The position numbers were made by a program, and so were the translations under genes. Below the pieces are notes generated by a model, which did no database searches, had not been told where the DNA came from, and saw nothing but the letters and a program-made list of their open reading frames with translations. Source: Roseibium sp. Sym1 (GTDB lineage Bacteria > Pseudomonadota > Alphaproteobacteria > Rhizobiales > Stappiaceae). Taken from it: a DNA stretch of 64,000 bases. Numbering within the stretch: the first letter of the stretch is position 1; each line of letters starts with the position of its first letter. The stretch is from NCBI RefSeq assembly GCF_027359675.1, contig NZ_CP114786.1:6174501-6238500 (forward strand), given 5' to 3'. Below are positions 38,134 through 47,858 of the stretch, piece by piece.

Positions 38134-40014
38134 TTACTCGGCGGCCGTAACGGGAAGTTTTTCTGCGCCGACCTCTTCCGGTTCGCAGGCAGCAAAGGGA
38201 TCCAGCCAGTAGACTTCCATGCGCCCGCTGCGGCCGCGCAGGTGGTGGTCGCCGACCGCCTTGTGATCATGTTCTCCCGGCAGTTGCGCCACCGTGGCCG
38301 CGCTGGCCAGAATCGTCACCTCCGGGGTGCCTTCCACTTCCCTGCCAAGTGTCTGGAGCCGTTCCGCGGCGTTCACCGTGTCTCCGACGACGGTGTAGTT
38401 CCAGCGGTCCAGCGCACCGACGTTGCCGACAACCGCGGGTCCGGTGTGAATGCCGATGCGCAGGGACATTTGAGGCCGGCCGGCTTCTGCCGCTTTCCGA
38501 TTTGCCTCGTGCAGGGCGGCAGCGATTCGCCGCGCGGTGCGCACCGCCGCCCGGGCATGGTCGGGCCGCGCATCCGGCGCGCCCCAGAAGGCCAGCATGC
38601 CGTCGCCCAGGAATTTGTCGACCGTCCCTCCCTCGTTTTCGACGGCTTCCACGAGGATCGCGAAATGTTCATTCAACAGACCCGCCGTATCCTCGGCACT
38701 CAGATGTTCCGAAAGGGCCGTGAAGCCGACGATGTCCGTGAACAGGATGGTGAGTTCGGCTTCACGCGGCTCGGCGGCAGACCTGCCGCCAAGCCGCATC
38801 AGCTTGATGAACAGGGACCGTGGCACGTAGGTGTTCATGGCCTTCAGGCCCTCGACCATCGAATTGAAGGCGGAGGCGACCTGATCGATCTCGGCGACAC
38901 GGCTGCGCGGCAGGGGTTCAACATCATTCAGCGACAGGGAGCCGACGCGCTTGGATTGCAGAGCCAGGTACTTCAGCGGCCGTGCCACCCGCCGGCCCAT
39001 CCAGAAGGCGATCAGCACGGAAATGACGAGCGCACCGAAGCCGACAAACATGGATCCCGCCAGGCGGCGGACCTCGCGGGAAACGGTCGCACTCAAATAG
39101 TACTGGCCAACCGTCCAGGGCATGTCGCTGAACCCTTCCAGCAGGGCTTTCATGACGATGTATTCATCATCATTGGCCTGAACGAAGGACACATCGATGC
39201 CAAGTTCAGCGGCCTTCTTGAACTCGTCCAGCGGCTGCTCGCTCGCGATTCCGGCCAGCACCGGATCTCCCACACTCAAAAAGGAACCGGGCAGGTTTTC
39301 ACGGATCGCACCACCGGTCTGGAGCCAGTCCGCATCGGAATGCAGGATGACCTGATCACCGTCGGCAATGATGAAGACGGTGTTGTCGACGCCTTCGTCC
39401 TGGGCGGTCACGATACGCCCCAGCTCCTCCATGGAGGTGGCGGCGGTCAGCATACCGATTTTCCGGCCGTCGCGAACGAGGGGGACCGACACATTCGCGA
39501 ACAGGCCGACGTCGTGTTTGACAAGCGCGCCCCAGGTCGGCGGGCTGTCGGCGGTAAGTTCCGGCATGTCCTTCGGCGTCATGCCCGGAGGGGGCGCGTC
39601 GGAGCTGATCCGCCAGATCTTGCCATTGTTCGCCCGGTAGACGCCGAGCCGCCGACCGTCGGCGTCGGTCACGGCTAGCGTGGTGATGTTGTTGTTCGAA
39701 TTCAACGCGATCGTCAGGTCTTCCAGGGTCCTTTCCGGATCCCCGAACCCGATCGTGCCCTCGTCGAAATAGGGCTTGAGACCGACGACGGCGTTTTCAA
39801 TCGAGGCAAAATGGGTGCGCAGCTGGGTTTCGAGCGACTGGGTGCTCAAGATCGTCTTGTCGTTGAGCAGGGAAAAGGTATTGCGGAAATTGGCGGAGAC
39901 GGACAGCCCCAGAACGAGCCCGATGGCAATGGCCACGAACGCACCGAAGCTGAGCCCGACGATGGTCGTCAGGGGCAGCTTGATCCTGCGTCTGCTGCGC
40001 TTCTCTTTGCTCAT
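38134..40014 (-). CDS. Class III adenylate cyclase with periplasmic dCache-type sensor and HAMP
   Basis: A 626-residue membrane receptor cyclase. Helix 17-39, a ~280-residue extracytoplasmic domain (60-310, double-Cache-like: ANNGKIWRISSD, VFIIADGDQVILHSD), helix 318-340, HAMP (~340-392), and a class III cyclase domain (~415-600). Metal Asps are D427 (FTDIVGFT) and D471 (FLGDGMLAFWG). VDKFLGDG (Lys) and YTVVGDTVN (Asp) predict ATP rather than GTP. It converts an external ligand signal into cAMP. A CRP-like site lies 58 nt downstream in front of the transporter operon. Confidence 0.92.
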   Translation of the reverse strand: MSKEKRSRRRIKLPLTTIVGLSFGAFVAIAIGLVLGLSVSANFRNTFSLLNDKTILSTQSLETQLRTHFASIENAVVGLKPYFDEGTIGFGDPERTLEDLTIALNSNNNITTLAVTDADGRRLGVYRANNGKIWRISSDAPPPGMTPKDMPELTADSPPTWGALVKHDVGLFANVSVPLVRDGRKIGMLTAATSMEELGRIVTAQDEGVDNTVFIIADGDQVILHSDADWLQTGGAIRENLPGSFLSVGDPVLAGIASEQPLDEFKKAAELGIDVSFVQANDDEYIVMKALLEGFSDMPWTVGQYYLSATVSREVRRLAGSMFVGFGALVISVLIAFWMGRRVARPLKYLALQSKRVGSLSLNDVEPLPRSRVAEIDQVASAFNSMVEGLKAMNTYVPRSLFIKLMRLGGRSAAEPREAELTILFTDIVGFTALSEHLSAEDTAGLLNEHFAILVEAVENEGGTVDKFLGDGMLAFWGAPDARPDHARAAVRTARRIAAALHEANRKAAEAGRPQMSLRIGIHTGPAVVGNVGALDRWNYTVVGDTVNAAERLQTLGREVEGTPEVTILASAATVAQLPGEHDHKAVGDHHLRGRSGRMEVYWLDPFAACEPEEVGAEKLPVTAAE

Positions 40015-40124
40015 CAGGCGGCGCCCCTTGTTGTCATCCGGCAGCTTACCTGCCTGACACTTTGCGTCAAATTAAGGCACATGCTTCAGGTTCCACCGGA
40101 ATTGTTCCGTCCGGACCGCACTTT

Positions 40125-40709
40125 TCACAGCCCTGCCTGTCGAAGGGCCAGTTCCTGCAGAAGAATGATGGTCTTCGCATCCGCAATCTCCCCGGCCCTG
40201 ACCATGGCCAGGGCCCGTGCGAGCGGCACATGCATCACCTCTATGTCCTCGCCTTCGTCCGGCTCGCCACCGCCTTCCGACACCTTGTCCTTCAGATGGT
40301 AGGTGCCGGTGAAGAATGCCAGATACTCCGTGACCGAGCCGGGGCTCATGAGCGCGTCGAAGAGAAACTCGAGTTTCGAGACGTCAAAGCCGGTTTCCTC
40401 GATCAGTTCCGCCCGCATGCGCTCTTCGGCCCGTGCACCTTCCAGCAGACCGGCCGGCGCCTCGATCACGAACGGATCCTTGCCGCTGAACCACACCGGC
40501 AGGCGAAACTGGCGTGTCAGCAGCACACAACCGGTTTCCGGGTTGAACAAAAGGCAGGCGGCGCCATGGCCCCGGTCATAGACTTCGCGAACCTGTTCCT
40601 GCCATGTGCCGTCCCGGCGCCGATACCGGATCTTGTGACGGGTCAGCGTGCCCCATTCGTCCGACAGCACCGTGCTGTCGACGATGTCCAGAAACTCCGC
40701 GCTCTTCAT
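40125..40709 (-). CDS. Nudix hydrolase, NudK-like
   Basis: A 194-residue Nudix hydrolase. The Nudix box reads AGLLEGARAEERMRAELIEETGF, whose one-residue-shorter spacing resembles NudK-type (GDP-mannose pyrophosphatase) rather than ADP-ribose hydrolases. It has the N-terminal nucleotide-sugar domain (SDEWGTLTRHKIRYRRRDGTWQEQVREVYDRG) typical of this group. It cleaves nucleoside diphosphate sugars to sugar phosphate and nucleotide. Located 15 nt downstream of a CoA transferase gene. The ATG at 40709 starts the family pattern directly. Confidence 0.88.
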   Translation of the reverse strand: MKSAEFLDIVDSTVLSDEWGTLTRHKIRYRRRDGTWQEQVREVYDRGHGAACLLFNPETGCVLLTRQFRLPVWFSGKDPFVIEAPAGLLEGARAEERMRAELIEETGFDVSKLEFLFDALMSPGSVTEYLAFFTGTYHLKDKVSEGGGEPDEGEDIEVMHVPLARALAMVRAGEIADAKTIILLQELALRQAGL

Positions 40710-40724
40710 GAAGCCACCCAGTAC

Positions 40725-41915
40725 TCAGTCGGCCGGATCGGCAACGTGCGCCAGTCCGAGTTCGGCCAGGATTTCATCGGTGTGTTCGCCCAATGCCGGT
40801 GCCGCCCGCTCCAGCACGAGCTCGCTGTTCCTGAACCGGATCGGCGTGCGTACGGAGGCAACGGTGCCGGTTTCGGTACCTGTTGCAGGCAGATCAACTT
40901 TGAGACCCCGGTGCAGAACCTGGCTATCCTGAAAGACGTCCGCCACGGAATTGATCGGGCCGGCGGGCACGCCCTCGCCTTCCAGGGCCGCCAGCAGATC
41001 ATCCCTGGTTCGCGTTTCGGTTTCCGCCACCAGGACCGGCACGAGTTCGGATCGGGAGGCAACCCGTGCCGCGTTGGTGGCGTATTTCGGCTCTTCGGCA
41101 AGATCGGGACGGCCGAGAACCGCGCATAACCGCCTGAACTGGCCGTCATTGCCGACAGCGATGATCAGGTGTCCGTCGCTGGCGGGGAAGACCTGGTAGG
41201 GCACGATGTTGGGATGGGCGTTGCCGAGGCGTTTCGGCGATTTTCCGGAGACGAAATAGTTCAGGGCCTGGTTGGCCAGGACACCGACCTGGGCATCGAG
41301 CAGCCCCATGTCGACCCACTCACCCTCGCCGTTCTGGTCGCGCCGGCGCAAGGCGGCAAGAACGCCGATGACCCCGTAGAGGCCGGTGAAGATGTCGGCA
41401 AAAGCCACGCCGATCTTCTGCGGATCGCCGTCCGGGTCCCCGGTCAGGTCCATGATGCCACCCATGCCCTGGATCATGAAATCGTAGCCGGCCCGGTGCG
41501 CATAGGGCCCGTCCTGGCCGAAGCCTGTGATCGAGCAATAGACAAGCTTCGGATTGACCTCGGCGAGACTGTCGTAGTCGAGGCCGTATTTCGCAAGCCC
41601 GCCGACCTTGAAGTTCTCGATCAGGACATCGGCCTCGGCGACGAGACGGCGGACCACTTCCTGACCTTCCGCGGTGCGGAAGTCGACCGTGATCGAACGC
41701 TTGCCGCGGTTGCAGGCGTGGAAATAGGCGGCGTCACGATCCTTGCCGGCCTCATCGCGGACAAAAGGTGGGCCCCAGCCCCTGGTATCGTCGCCCTGCG
41801 GGCTTTCCACCTTGATCACGTCCGCGCCGAGATCCGCCAGTGTCTGCCCGGTCCAGGGCCCGGCCAGGATGCGGGCAAGTTCAACGACCTTGATGCCTTT
41901 TAGCGGCGCACTCAT
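40725..41915 (-). CDS. Family III CoA transferase (CaiB/BaiF type)
   Basis: A 396-residue transferase: N-terminal LKGIKVVELARILAGPWTGQTLADLGADVIKVESP, and the catalytic Asp in GYDFMIQGMGGIMDLTG (D145), followed by the C-terminal MVTMEEF-like VASVRTPIRFR. These enzymes transfer CoA between organic acids through aspartyl thioester intermediates, and form interlocked-ring dimers. The substrate pair is not readable; glutarate/succinate-type partners are common. It lies between a methyltransferase and a Nudix gene in a leftward unit. Confidence 0.9.
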   Translation of the reverse strand: MSAPLKGIKVVELARILAGPWTGQTLADLGADVIKVESPQGDDTRGWGPPFVRDEAGKDRDAAYFHACNRGKRSITVDFRTAEGQEVVRRLVAEADVLIENFKVGGLAKYGLDYDSLAEVNPKLVYCSITGFGQDGPYAHRAGYDFMIQGMGGIMDLTGDPDGDPQKIGVAFADIFTGLYGVIGVLAALRRRDQNGEGEWVDMGLLDAQVGVLANQALNYFVSGKSPKRLGNAHPNIVPYQVFPASDGHLIIAVGNDGQFRRLCAVLGRPDLAEEPKYATNAARVASRSELVPVLVAETETRTRDDLLAALEGEGVPAGPINSVADVFQDSQVLHRGLKVDLPATGTETGTVASVRTPIRFRNSELVLERAAPALGEHTDEILAELGLAHVADPAD

Positions 41916-41942
41916 TTCATTGATCCCAATGCGGCCTGCAGA

Positions 41943-42440
41943 TCAGGCTTCGGCGGTCTTGCGATAGATGTGGTAGCGGCCCGGATGGATTCCTCCGGGT
42001 TTTTCGAGCTTTTCGAAATTGTCCAGGTCAAGCTCCAGCGCCGTCAGCACATATCCGCCGACCGCCATGCGCTGGTCGACCAGGGGCGCCAGCCAGTGGA
42101 CGATCGCAAGGTCGTTGGTCGGATCCGCGGAGCCGATGTCGATATGGGCAAAGGAAGCCTTCGACTTCACGCGCGGCTCGCAGAAGGCAAGCGTGTCGCG
42201 GATATCACCGAGGATCATGTGCTCGGCGTCGGGCGCGCAGCTCGGATGACAGTTCATCGCGAAATCGAAGACGAAGATTTCCTTGTCAGGATAGATCTCG
42301 CGCAGGTGATCATAGGTCCTGCCGTTGCCCAAACCCAGCTCCAGAACCGGACCTTCAACTTCATTGACCTTGTCGACCAGGTATTCCAGCAGAATTTTTT
42401 GCGATGTCATGCGGCGGATAAAACTGTCCAAGCGGCTCAT
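41943..42440 (-). CDS. SAM-dependent methyltransferase-like protein
   Basis: A 165-residue Rossmann-like protein: VLELGLGNGRTYDHLREIYPDKEIFVFDFAMNCHPS (SAM-binding motif region), ILGDIRDTLAF and FAHIDIGSADPTND. It resembles small class I methyltransferases of unknown substrate. Short length leaves little room for a substrate domain, so it may act on a partner protein or lipid. It starts a unit of three leftward genes (methyltransferase, CoA transferase, Nudix). ATG at 42440. Confidence 0.72.
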   Translation of the reverse strand: MSRLDSFIRRMTSQKILLEYLVDKVNEVEGPVLELGLGNGRTYDHLREIYPDKEIFVFDFAMNCHPSCAPDAEHMILGDIRDTLAFCEPRVKSKASFAHIDIGSADPTNDLAIVHWLAPLVDQRMAVGGYVLTALELDLDNFEKLEKPGGIHPGRYHIYRKTAEA

Positions 42441-42660
42441 TCAGAAGGTCCCTGTAGCTGATGCACCCCTCACATAGACAATGGCCCGTCCCACGTCAAA
42501 ACCCCTCTGCCCAATCGCATCACCGGCCGGGAGAAACCCCGCCCCGCCCGCAGGTGGCCCCAATCAGTTCTTTGACACGTTCCCTGATCATGGTAACGCC
42601 TTAGCGTCGTTCGCTTGCCTTTTCCCAGTCTCCCGCGGACCGACATTTCAGGAGTTCCAG

Positions 42661-45303
42661 ATGCGTTCCGAAACGGCGCCGGCCATCCGGCTGGAAGATT
42701 ATCAACCGTCCGCCTATTGCATTGATACCGTCGATCTGAACGTTGAACTCAACCCGACGGCCACCAGGGTCTCCGCGACCCTGTCGGTACGCAGGCAAAC
42801 CGGCACGCCGCCGGGCACGCCGCTTCTTCTGGATGGCGACGAATTGACCATGGTGGAGATCAGGCTGAACGGCGCTCCGGTCGCTGAAGACAGTTTTTGT
42901 GCCGATTCCGACCGGCTTGAACTGAAGGCGCCTCCCCCGGATCCGTTCGAGCTGACGCTTGTGACCGAGCTCAATCCGGACGCCAACACCAAGCTGATGG
43001 GCCTGTACCGATCGTCGGGAACCTATTGCACCCAGTGCGAGGCGGAAGGCTTTCGCCGCATCACCTATTTCCTCGACAGGCCGGATATCCTGTCGGTCTA
43101 CACGACACGGCTGGAAGCCTCAAAGACCGACTGTCCCGTGCTGCTTGCAAACGGCAACCTGTCGGAGACCGGCGATCTGGAGGGCGGCCGCCATTTTGCC
43201 GTCTGGCACGATCCGCATCCCAAGCCGGCATATCTGTTCGCCCTGGTGGCAGGCGATCTCGCAGAGGTCTCCGATACCTTCACCACGGCGTCCGGCACTC
43301 ATGTCGACCTGAACATCTATGTCGAACACGGCAAGGACGACCGCTGCGGCTGGGCGATGGATTCCCTCAAACGGTCCATGCGCTGGGACGAGGACGCCTT
43401 CGGGCGCGAATACGACCTTGAAGTCTTCAACATCGTCGCCGTCTCCGATTTCAACATGGGCGCGATGGAGAACAAGGGTCTCAACATCTTCAATGACAAA
43501 TATGTCCTGGCTGACCCGGAAACAGCGACAGACCAGGACTATGCCAATATCGAGGCCGTGATCGCCCACGAATACTTCCACAACTGGACCGGCAACCGGA
43601 TCACCTGCCGCGACTGGTTCCAGCTGTGCCTGAAGGAAGGCCTGACCGTGTTTCGCGATCAGGAATTTTCCTCCGACATGCGGTCGCGCCCCGTGAAGCG
43701 CATCGCCGACGTACGCCTGTTGAAATCGCATCAGTTCCCGGAGGATGCGGGACCGCTGGCACACCCGGTCCGGCCAAGAATCTACCACGAAATCAACAAC
43801 TTCTACACGGCAACGGTCTATGAGAAGGGCGCCGAGGTCGTCCGTATGCTGAAGACCCTGATCGGTGCTGAAAAGTTCCGGGCCGGTCTGGACCTCTATT
43901 TCGACCGGCACGACGGAGAGGCGACCACAATCGAGGCGTTTCTTACCTGTTTTGAGGAGGCCGCAGAGGTCGACCTTGCCCGGTTTTCCCTCTGGTACGA
44001 GCAGGCCGGCACGCCTGTGGTCACGGCGGAATCGGAATACGATCCGGACCGCATGACCTTTACGGTCTCCCTCGGTCAGGAAATCCCGCCGGTACCCGGT
44101 CAGAAGACAAGCAAACCCGCGGTCATTCCTCTGCGTTTCGGTCTGATCGGCCCCAATGGAGACGATCTGGAGGTCTCCCCGCCCAGCGGAGCCGAAGTTG
44201 CGGGAGACGTCCTGATCCTGGACAAATCCCATCAGGACGTCACCTTCGAGAACATTGCCTCCAAGCCGGTCCTGTCCCTGCTGCGCGGATTTTCCGCGCC
44301 TGTTCGCCTCAATCAGCATCTGGAGCCTGAGGACCTCGCGTTTCTTGCGGCCCAGGACAGCGACCCGTTCAACCGTTGGCAGGCGGTGCAAACGCTTTTG
44401 ATGCGTGATCTGGTGCGGCTTACCGCATTGACCAGGCAGGGACAGGCCCCGACCTGTTCGGACAACGTGATCGATGTCATCGGGTCGGCCTTGCTCGACA
44501 CCGGCCTCGACGACGCGCTGCGCGCCCTGGCCCTGACCCTGCCAAGCGAAGCGGATGTCGCGCAGGAAATCGGCAAGGATGTCGACCCGGACGCCATCCA
44601 CAATGCCAAGTCGGTCATGCGCAATGCCATCGGCAACACACATCTTGAGACGTTGCGCAAGTTCTCGGCCGGGCCTTCCGGCGACGGAGGCTATTCGCCT
44701 GACGCCGCTTCAGCCGGCAAGCGCGCCCTCGCAAACCGGGCGCTTTATTATGTCGCCGCTTCCACGGACCCCGACGGTTTTGACCTCGTGTGGGACCGGT
44801 TCGCGTCTTCCGACAACATGACCGACCGGCTTGCGGCCCTCACGCTGCTGGTGCACGACGCCATGCCGAAGCGGGACGAAGCACTGGACCGGTACCGCAA
44901 CCGGCATCAGGACAATTCGCTCGCCATGGACAAATGGTTCATGACCCAGGCGACATCACCGCACCACGACACCGTGGAAAAGGTCGAGGCTCTGATGAAG
45001 CACCCGCTTTACGATCCCGGCAACCCCAACCGCGTGCGCGCGCTGCTGCAATCCTTTGCCACCGGCAACCCGACGCAGTTTGCCAGGGCGGACGGGGCCG
45101 GGTTCGAGCTGATCGCCGAATCAGTTCTGGAGATCGACAAGCGAAATCCGCAGGTCGCCTCCCGCCTTCTGACCAGTTTCCGCTCCTGGCGCGCACTTGA
45201 CCCACAGAGATCTGCCCTCGCGGAATCTGCGCTCCTGCGGGTATCCTCATGCGAAGAACTGTCGAGAGACAGCCGCGATATCGTCGACAGAACCTTGCAA
45301 TAG
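42661..45303 (+). CDS. pepN: Aminopeptidase N (M1 family)
   Basis: An 880-residue M1 zinc aminopeptidase. It has the substrate N-terminus-binding GAMEN motif, the zinc motif H303-EYFH-307 with the third ligand E326 (HExxH-x18-E), and an ITCRDWFQLCLKEGLTVFRDQEF continuation typical of the E. coli PepN group. It removes N-terminal amino acids from peptides in the cytoplasm (no signal peptide). The ATG at 42661 follows AGGAG and is chosen over an upstream ATG at 42481 lacking family similarity. A long inverted repeat at 45320-45360 follows the stop. Confidence 0.95.
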   Translation: MRSETAPAIRLEDYQPSAYCIDTVDLNVELNPTATRVSATLSVRRQTGTPPGTPLLLDGDELTMVEIRLNGAPVAEDSFCADSDRLELKAPPPDPFELTLVTELNPDANTKLMGLYRSSGTYCTQCEAEGFRRITYFLDRPDILSVYTTRLEASKTDCPVLLANGNLSETGDLEGGRHFAVWHDPHPKPAYLFALVAGDLAEVSDTFTTASGTHVDLNIYVEHGKDDRCGWAMDSLKRSMRWDEDAFGREYDLEVFNIVAVSDFNMGAMENKGLNIFNDKYVLADPETATDQDYANIEAVIAHEYFHNWTGNRITCRDWFQLCLKEGLTVFRDQEFSSDMRSRPVKRIADVRLLKSHQFPEDAGPLAHPVRPRIYHEINNFYTATVYEKGAEVVRMLKTLIGAEKFRAGLDLYFDRHDGEATTIEAFLTCFEEAAEVDLARFSLWYEQAGTPVVTAESEYDPDRMTFTVSLGQEIPPVPGQKTSKPAVIPLRFGLIGPNGDDLEVSPPSGAEVAGDVLILDKSHQDVTFENIASKPVLSLLRGFSAPVRLNQHLEPEDLAFLAAQDSDPFNRWQAVQTLLMRDLVRLTALTRQGQAPTCSDNVIDVIGSALLDTGLDDALRALALTLPSEADVAQEIGKDVDPDAIHNAKSVMRNAIGNTHLETLRKFSAGPSGDGGYSPDAASAGKRALANRALYYVAASTDPDGFDLVWDRFASSDNMTDRLAALTLLVHDAMPKRDEALDRYRNRHQDNSLAMDKWFMTQATSPHHDTVEKVEALMKHPLYDPGNPNRVRALLQSFATGNPTQFARADGAGFELIAESVLEIDKRNPQVASRLLTSFRSWRALDPQRSALAESALLRVSSCEELSRDSRDIVDRTLQ

Positions 45304-45319
45304 TGTGCAATACTGGCAT

Positions 45320-45370
45320 TGGTTAACGCGAGACCAGAAAAACGCGCCGCGCGTTAACCATTTTATTCTT
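45320..45370. promoter_or_regulatory. Inverted repeat with CtrA half-site between pepN and pleC
   Basis: TGGTTAACGCG (45320-45330) and CGCGTTAACCA (45350-45360) are a perfect 11-bp inverted repeat, followed by TTTTATTCTT. That fits a pepN terminator. The right arm also reads TTAACCAT (45354-45361), the 8-mer known as an alternative CtrA half-site. It sits ~100 nt upstream of the PleC-like gene, so cell-cycle control is possible. Confidence 0.55.
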
Positions 45371-45461
45371 GGGCAGGTCTGGACAAAATCAGACGTTTTG
45401 ATTCAAATGGAAGTGATTCGGGGCAAGCTCCGATGAGGCGGTTTTTTGAGGCACACTTCCT

Positions 45462-47816
45462 ATGGCGCGAGCACTTGCTGGCGACGCTTCCACGCGGCGC
45501 GGCGACAAGGAGTCTGAAAGCGAGACAGATGCGGGCCTAACCGGCTTGCCCCTGAATTCGCTGGCCGGCACGGTCCGCAGCGGCCTGGCCCGCTCGGACG
45601 GCCTGATGCGGCGCCTCATTCCCGGCCTTGCCATCCTGTTCATCATCGTGCTCGCCCTGTTCCGTGCCGGCGAACTGGCCAGCGACTACTCCGACACACA
45701 GAAGGCCGCCGAGACCACCCTGAGCCTGATGGCAACGGTGGTTGCCAACGGCCTCACCGGTTCGCAGGACACGTTGCCGAAGACGGGCTACCGGACCTCG
45801 CTCAAGCGCATCCTCGCCGACAGCCTGCCCGCAGGAGCCACCAGTGACGGCCGGATCTTCCTGGTATCCGACCAGGCCGGCACCATCGCCGCCTCGGCAC
45901 CGATCCAGCCCTCCCTCGAAAGCCGGCCCATCAGCGACCTGCTCGGCCATTCCCAGCCCCTGACCGTATTCGGCGCGCGCGCGGGCGTGCTGCCGCTTGC
46001 GGTGGACCTAGGCAACGCGGCCGGTGAAGAACAGGTTCTGGCGACGGTCCATCATCTCGACGGCAGTCTCGGTATGGTTGCGGTGTTGCAGCCGGAAAGC
46101 GCAGTGCACGCTCAATGGCGCGATGACCTTTCCGCGAATGTAACCCTGTTCGTCGGCACGTCGCTGGTCCTGCTGGCCGTCATCTACGGCTTCTTCAGCC
46201 AGGCCACCCGCGCCGAGGTGGCGGACGACATGTACGCCGCCACCCGCGGGCGCATCGACACCGCCCTGACCCATGGCCGGTGCGGCCTGTTCGACTGGGA
46301 CCTCTCCCGGGGCCGGATGTTCTGGTCGTCTTCTCTATACGAGCTGCTGGGCCGTGAACCCAAGGACGACATCCTGAGCTTCGCGGACGTGGCCGACATC
46401 ACCCATCCGGACGATATCGACCTGCTCGGCCTTGCAGAACACCTGCTGGAAACCGGCGAGACGCTGGTGGACGAAACCTTCCGGATGCGCCACGCAGACG
46501 GCAGCTGGATCTGGCTGCGCGCCCGCGGTGAAATCCAGTCCGAAACGGGACGGGCGGAACCGCACCTGATCGGGATCTGCATCGACATCACCGAACAGCA
46601 TGAACTTGCCGAACAAAGCCGCATGGCCGACCTGCGGCTGCGCGACGCGATCGAGACGATCTCCGAGGCCTTCGTTCTCTGGAATGCCAGAAATGAGCTG
46701 GTGATCTGCAATTCGAACTACCAGGCCCTGCACAGTCTGCCGACATCGGTGATCGTTCCGGGAACACCGTACAAGGACGTGATGGCCGCGGCTTCCAATG
46801 CCGAGGTCGCACCGCACCCCGTCTCGGTTCGCCAGCGCGGCGGCGCGCCGGAAGGCTCCTACGAAGCCCAGCTCGAGGACGGCCGCTGGCTGCAGATTTC
46901 GGAACGCCGGACCAAGGACGGCGGTTTCGTCTCCGTCGGAACGGACATCACCGCGCTGAAGAAACACGAAGAAAAGCTGATGGACTCGGAAAAGCGCCTG
47001 AAGGCGACCGTTTCCGATCTGCAGAAGTCCCGGCAGACCCTCGAAGTGCAAGCACGTCAGCTGGTCGAGATGGCGGACAAGTACCAGGGGGAAAAGACCC
47101 GTGCCGAGGCCGCGAACAAGGCCAAGTCCGAATTCCTGGCCAATATCTCGCACGAGCTGAGGACACCGCTCAACGCCATCATCGGCTTTTCCGACATCAT
47201 GACCCAGGAGATGTTCGGCCCTCTCGGCACCAATCGCTATAGCGACTACTGCAAGGACATCTACTCGTCCGGCATCTATCTTCTCAATGTCATCAACGAC
47301 ATCCTCGACATGTCCAAGATCGAGGCCGGACGCATGTCGATCGAGACCGAAGCCGTCAGCGCTTCTGCCGCGGCCAAGGATGCCAGCCGGATCGTGACTG
47401 GCGCGGCAACGGAGAAAAACATCACCGTCACCTCCGACGTCGCCAAGGAGCTGTTCGTGCAGGCCGACAAGCGGGCCCTGAAACAGATCTTGCTGAACCT
47501 GCTTGCCAATGCGGTGAAGTTCACCCCTGACAACGGGACCGTAACCCTCAGGGCCCGGCCGCGCGGCGACAAGCTGCGCTTCGAGGTCGTCGATACGGGG
47601 ATCGGCATTTCCGACCGCGACATCGAACGGCTCGCCCAACCTTTCGTTCAGGTGGAAAACCAGTTCACCAAGACCCACCAGGGTTCGGGCCTCGGTCTTG
47701 CCATCGCCCGCTCCCTGGTCGAACTGCACGGCGGGTCGCTGACGATCCAGTCGGAAGTCAAGAAGGGCACCACCGTCAGCTTCACGCTGCCGCTGGCTCA
47801 GGAAGCCGCCGCCTGA
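45462..47816 (+). CDS. pleC: PleC-like membrane sensor histidine kinase with PAS domains
   Basis: A 784-residue kinase. Helix at 50-68, a ~170-residue extracytoplasmic region, helix at ~229-247, two PAS domains (~265-385 and ~395-500), coiled-coil, then HisKA (FLANISHELRTPLNAIIGFSDIM, H564) and ATPase (NLLANAVKFTPDNG, DTGIGISDRD, GSGLGLAI). The DHp sequence after the His (FGPLG..RYSDYCKDI..SGIYLLNVINDILDMSKIEAGR) is diagnostic for the PleC/DivJ/PdhS family that controls DivK and the CtrA network in alphaproteobacteria. The single periplasmic region plus PAS pair and location near glnE support PleC itself rather than DivJ. Confidence 0.75.
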   Translation: MARALAGDASTRRGDKESESETDAGLTGLPLNSLAGTVRSGLARSDGLMRRLIPGLAILFIIVLALFRAGELASDYSDTQKAAETTLSLMATVVANGLTGSQDTLPKTGYRTSLKRILADSLPAGATSDGRIFLVSDQAGTIAASAPIQPSLESRPISDLLGHSQPLTVFGARAGVLPLAVDLGNAAGEEQVLATVHHLDGSLGMVAVLQPESAVHAQWRDDLSANVTLFVGTSLVLLAVIYGFFSQATRAEVADDMYAATRGRIDTALTHGRCGLFDWDLSRGRMFWSSSLYELLGREPKDDILSFADVADITHPDDIDLLGLAEHLLETGETLVDETFRMRHADGSWIWLRARGEIQSETGRAEPHLIGICIDITEQHELAEQSRMADLRLRDAIETISEAFVLWNARNELVICNSNYQALHSLPTSVIVPGTPYKDVMAAASNAEVAPHPVSVRQRGGAPEGSYEAQLEDGRWLQISERRTKDGGFVSVGTDITALKKHEEKLMDSEKRLKATVSDLQKSRQTLEVQARQLVEMADKYQGEKTRAEAANKAKSEFLANISHELRTPLNAIIGFSDIMTQEMFGPLGTNRYSDYCKDIYSSGIYLLNVINDILDMSKIEAGRMSIETEAVSASAAAKDASRIVTGAATEKNITVTSDVAKELFVQADKRALKQILLNLLANAVKFTPDNGTVTLRARPRGDKLRFEVVDTGIGISDRDIERLAQPFVQVENQFTKTHQGSGLGLAIARSLVELHGGSLTIQSEVKKGTTVSFTLPLAQEAAA

Positions 47817-47858
47817 TCCGGGACATGGCGCCATTGCGACGGGCCGGGGGATTTGCAC

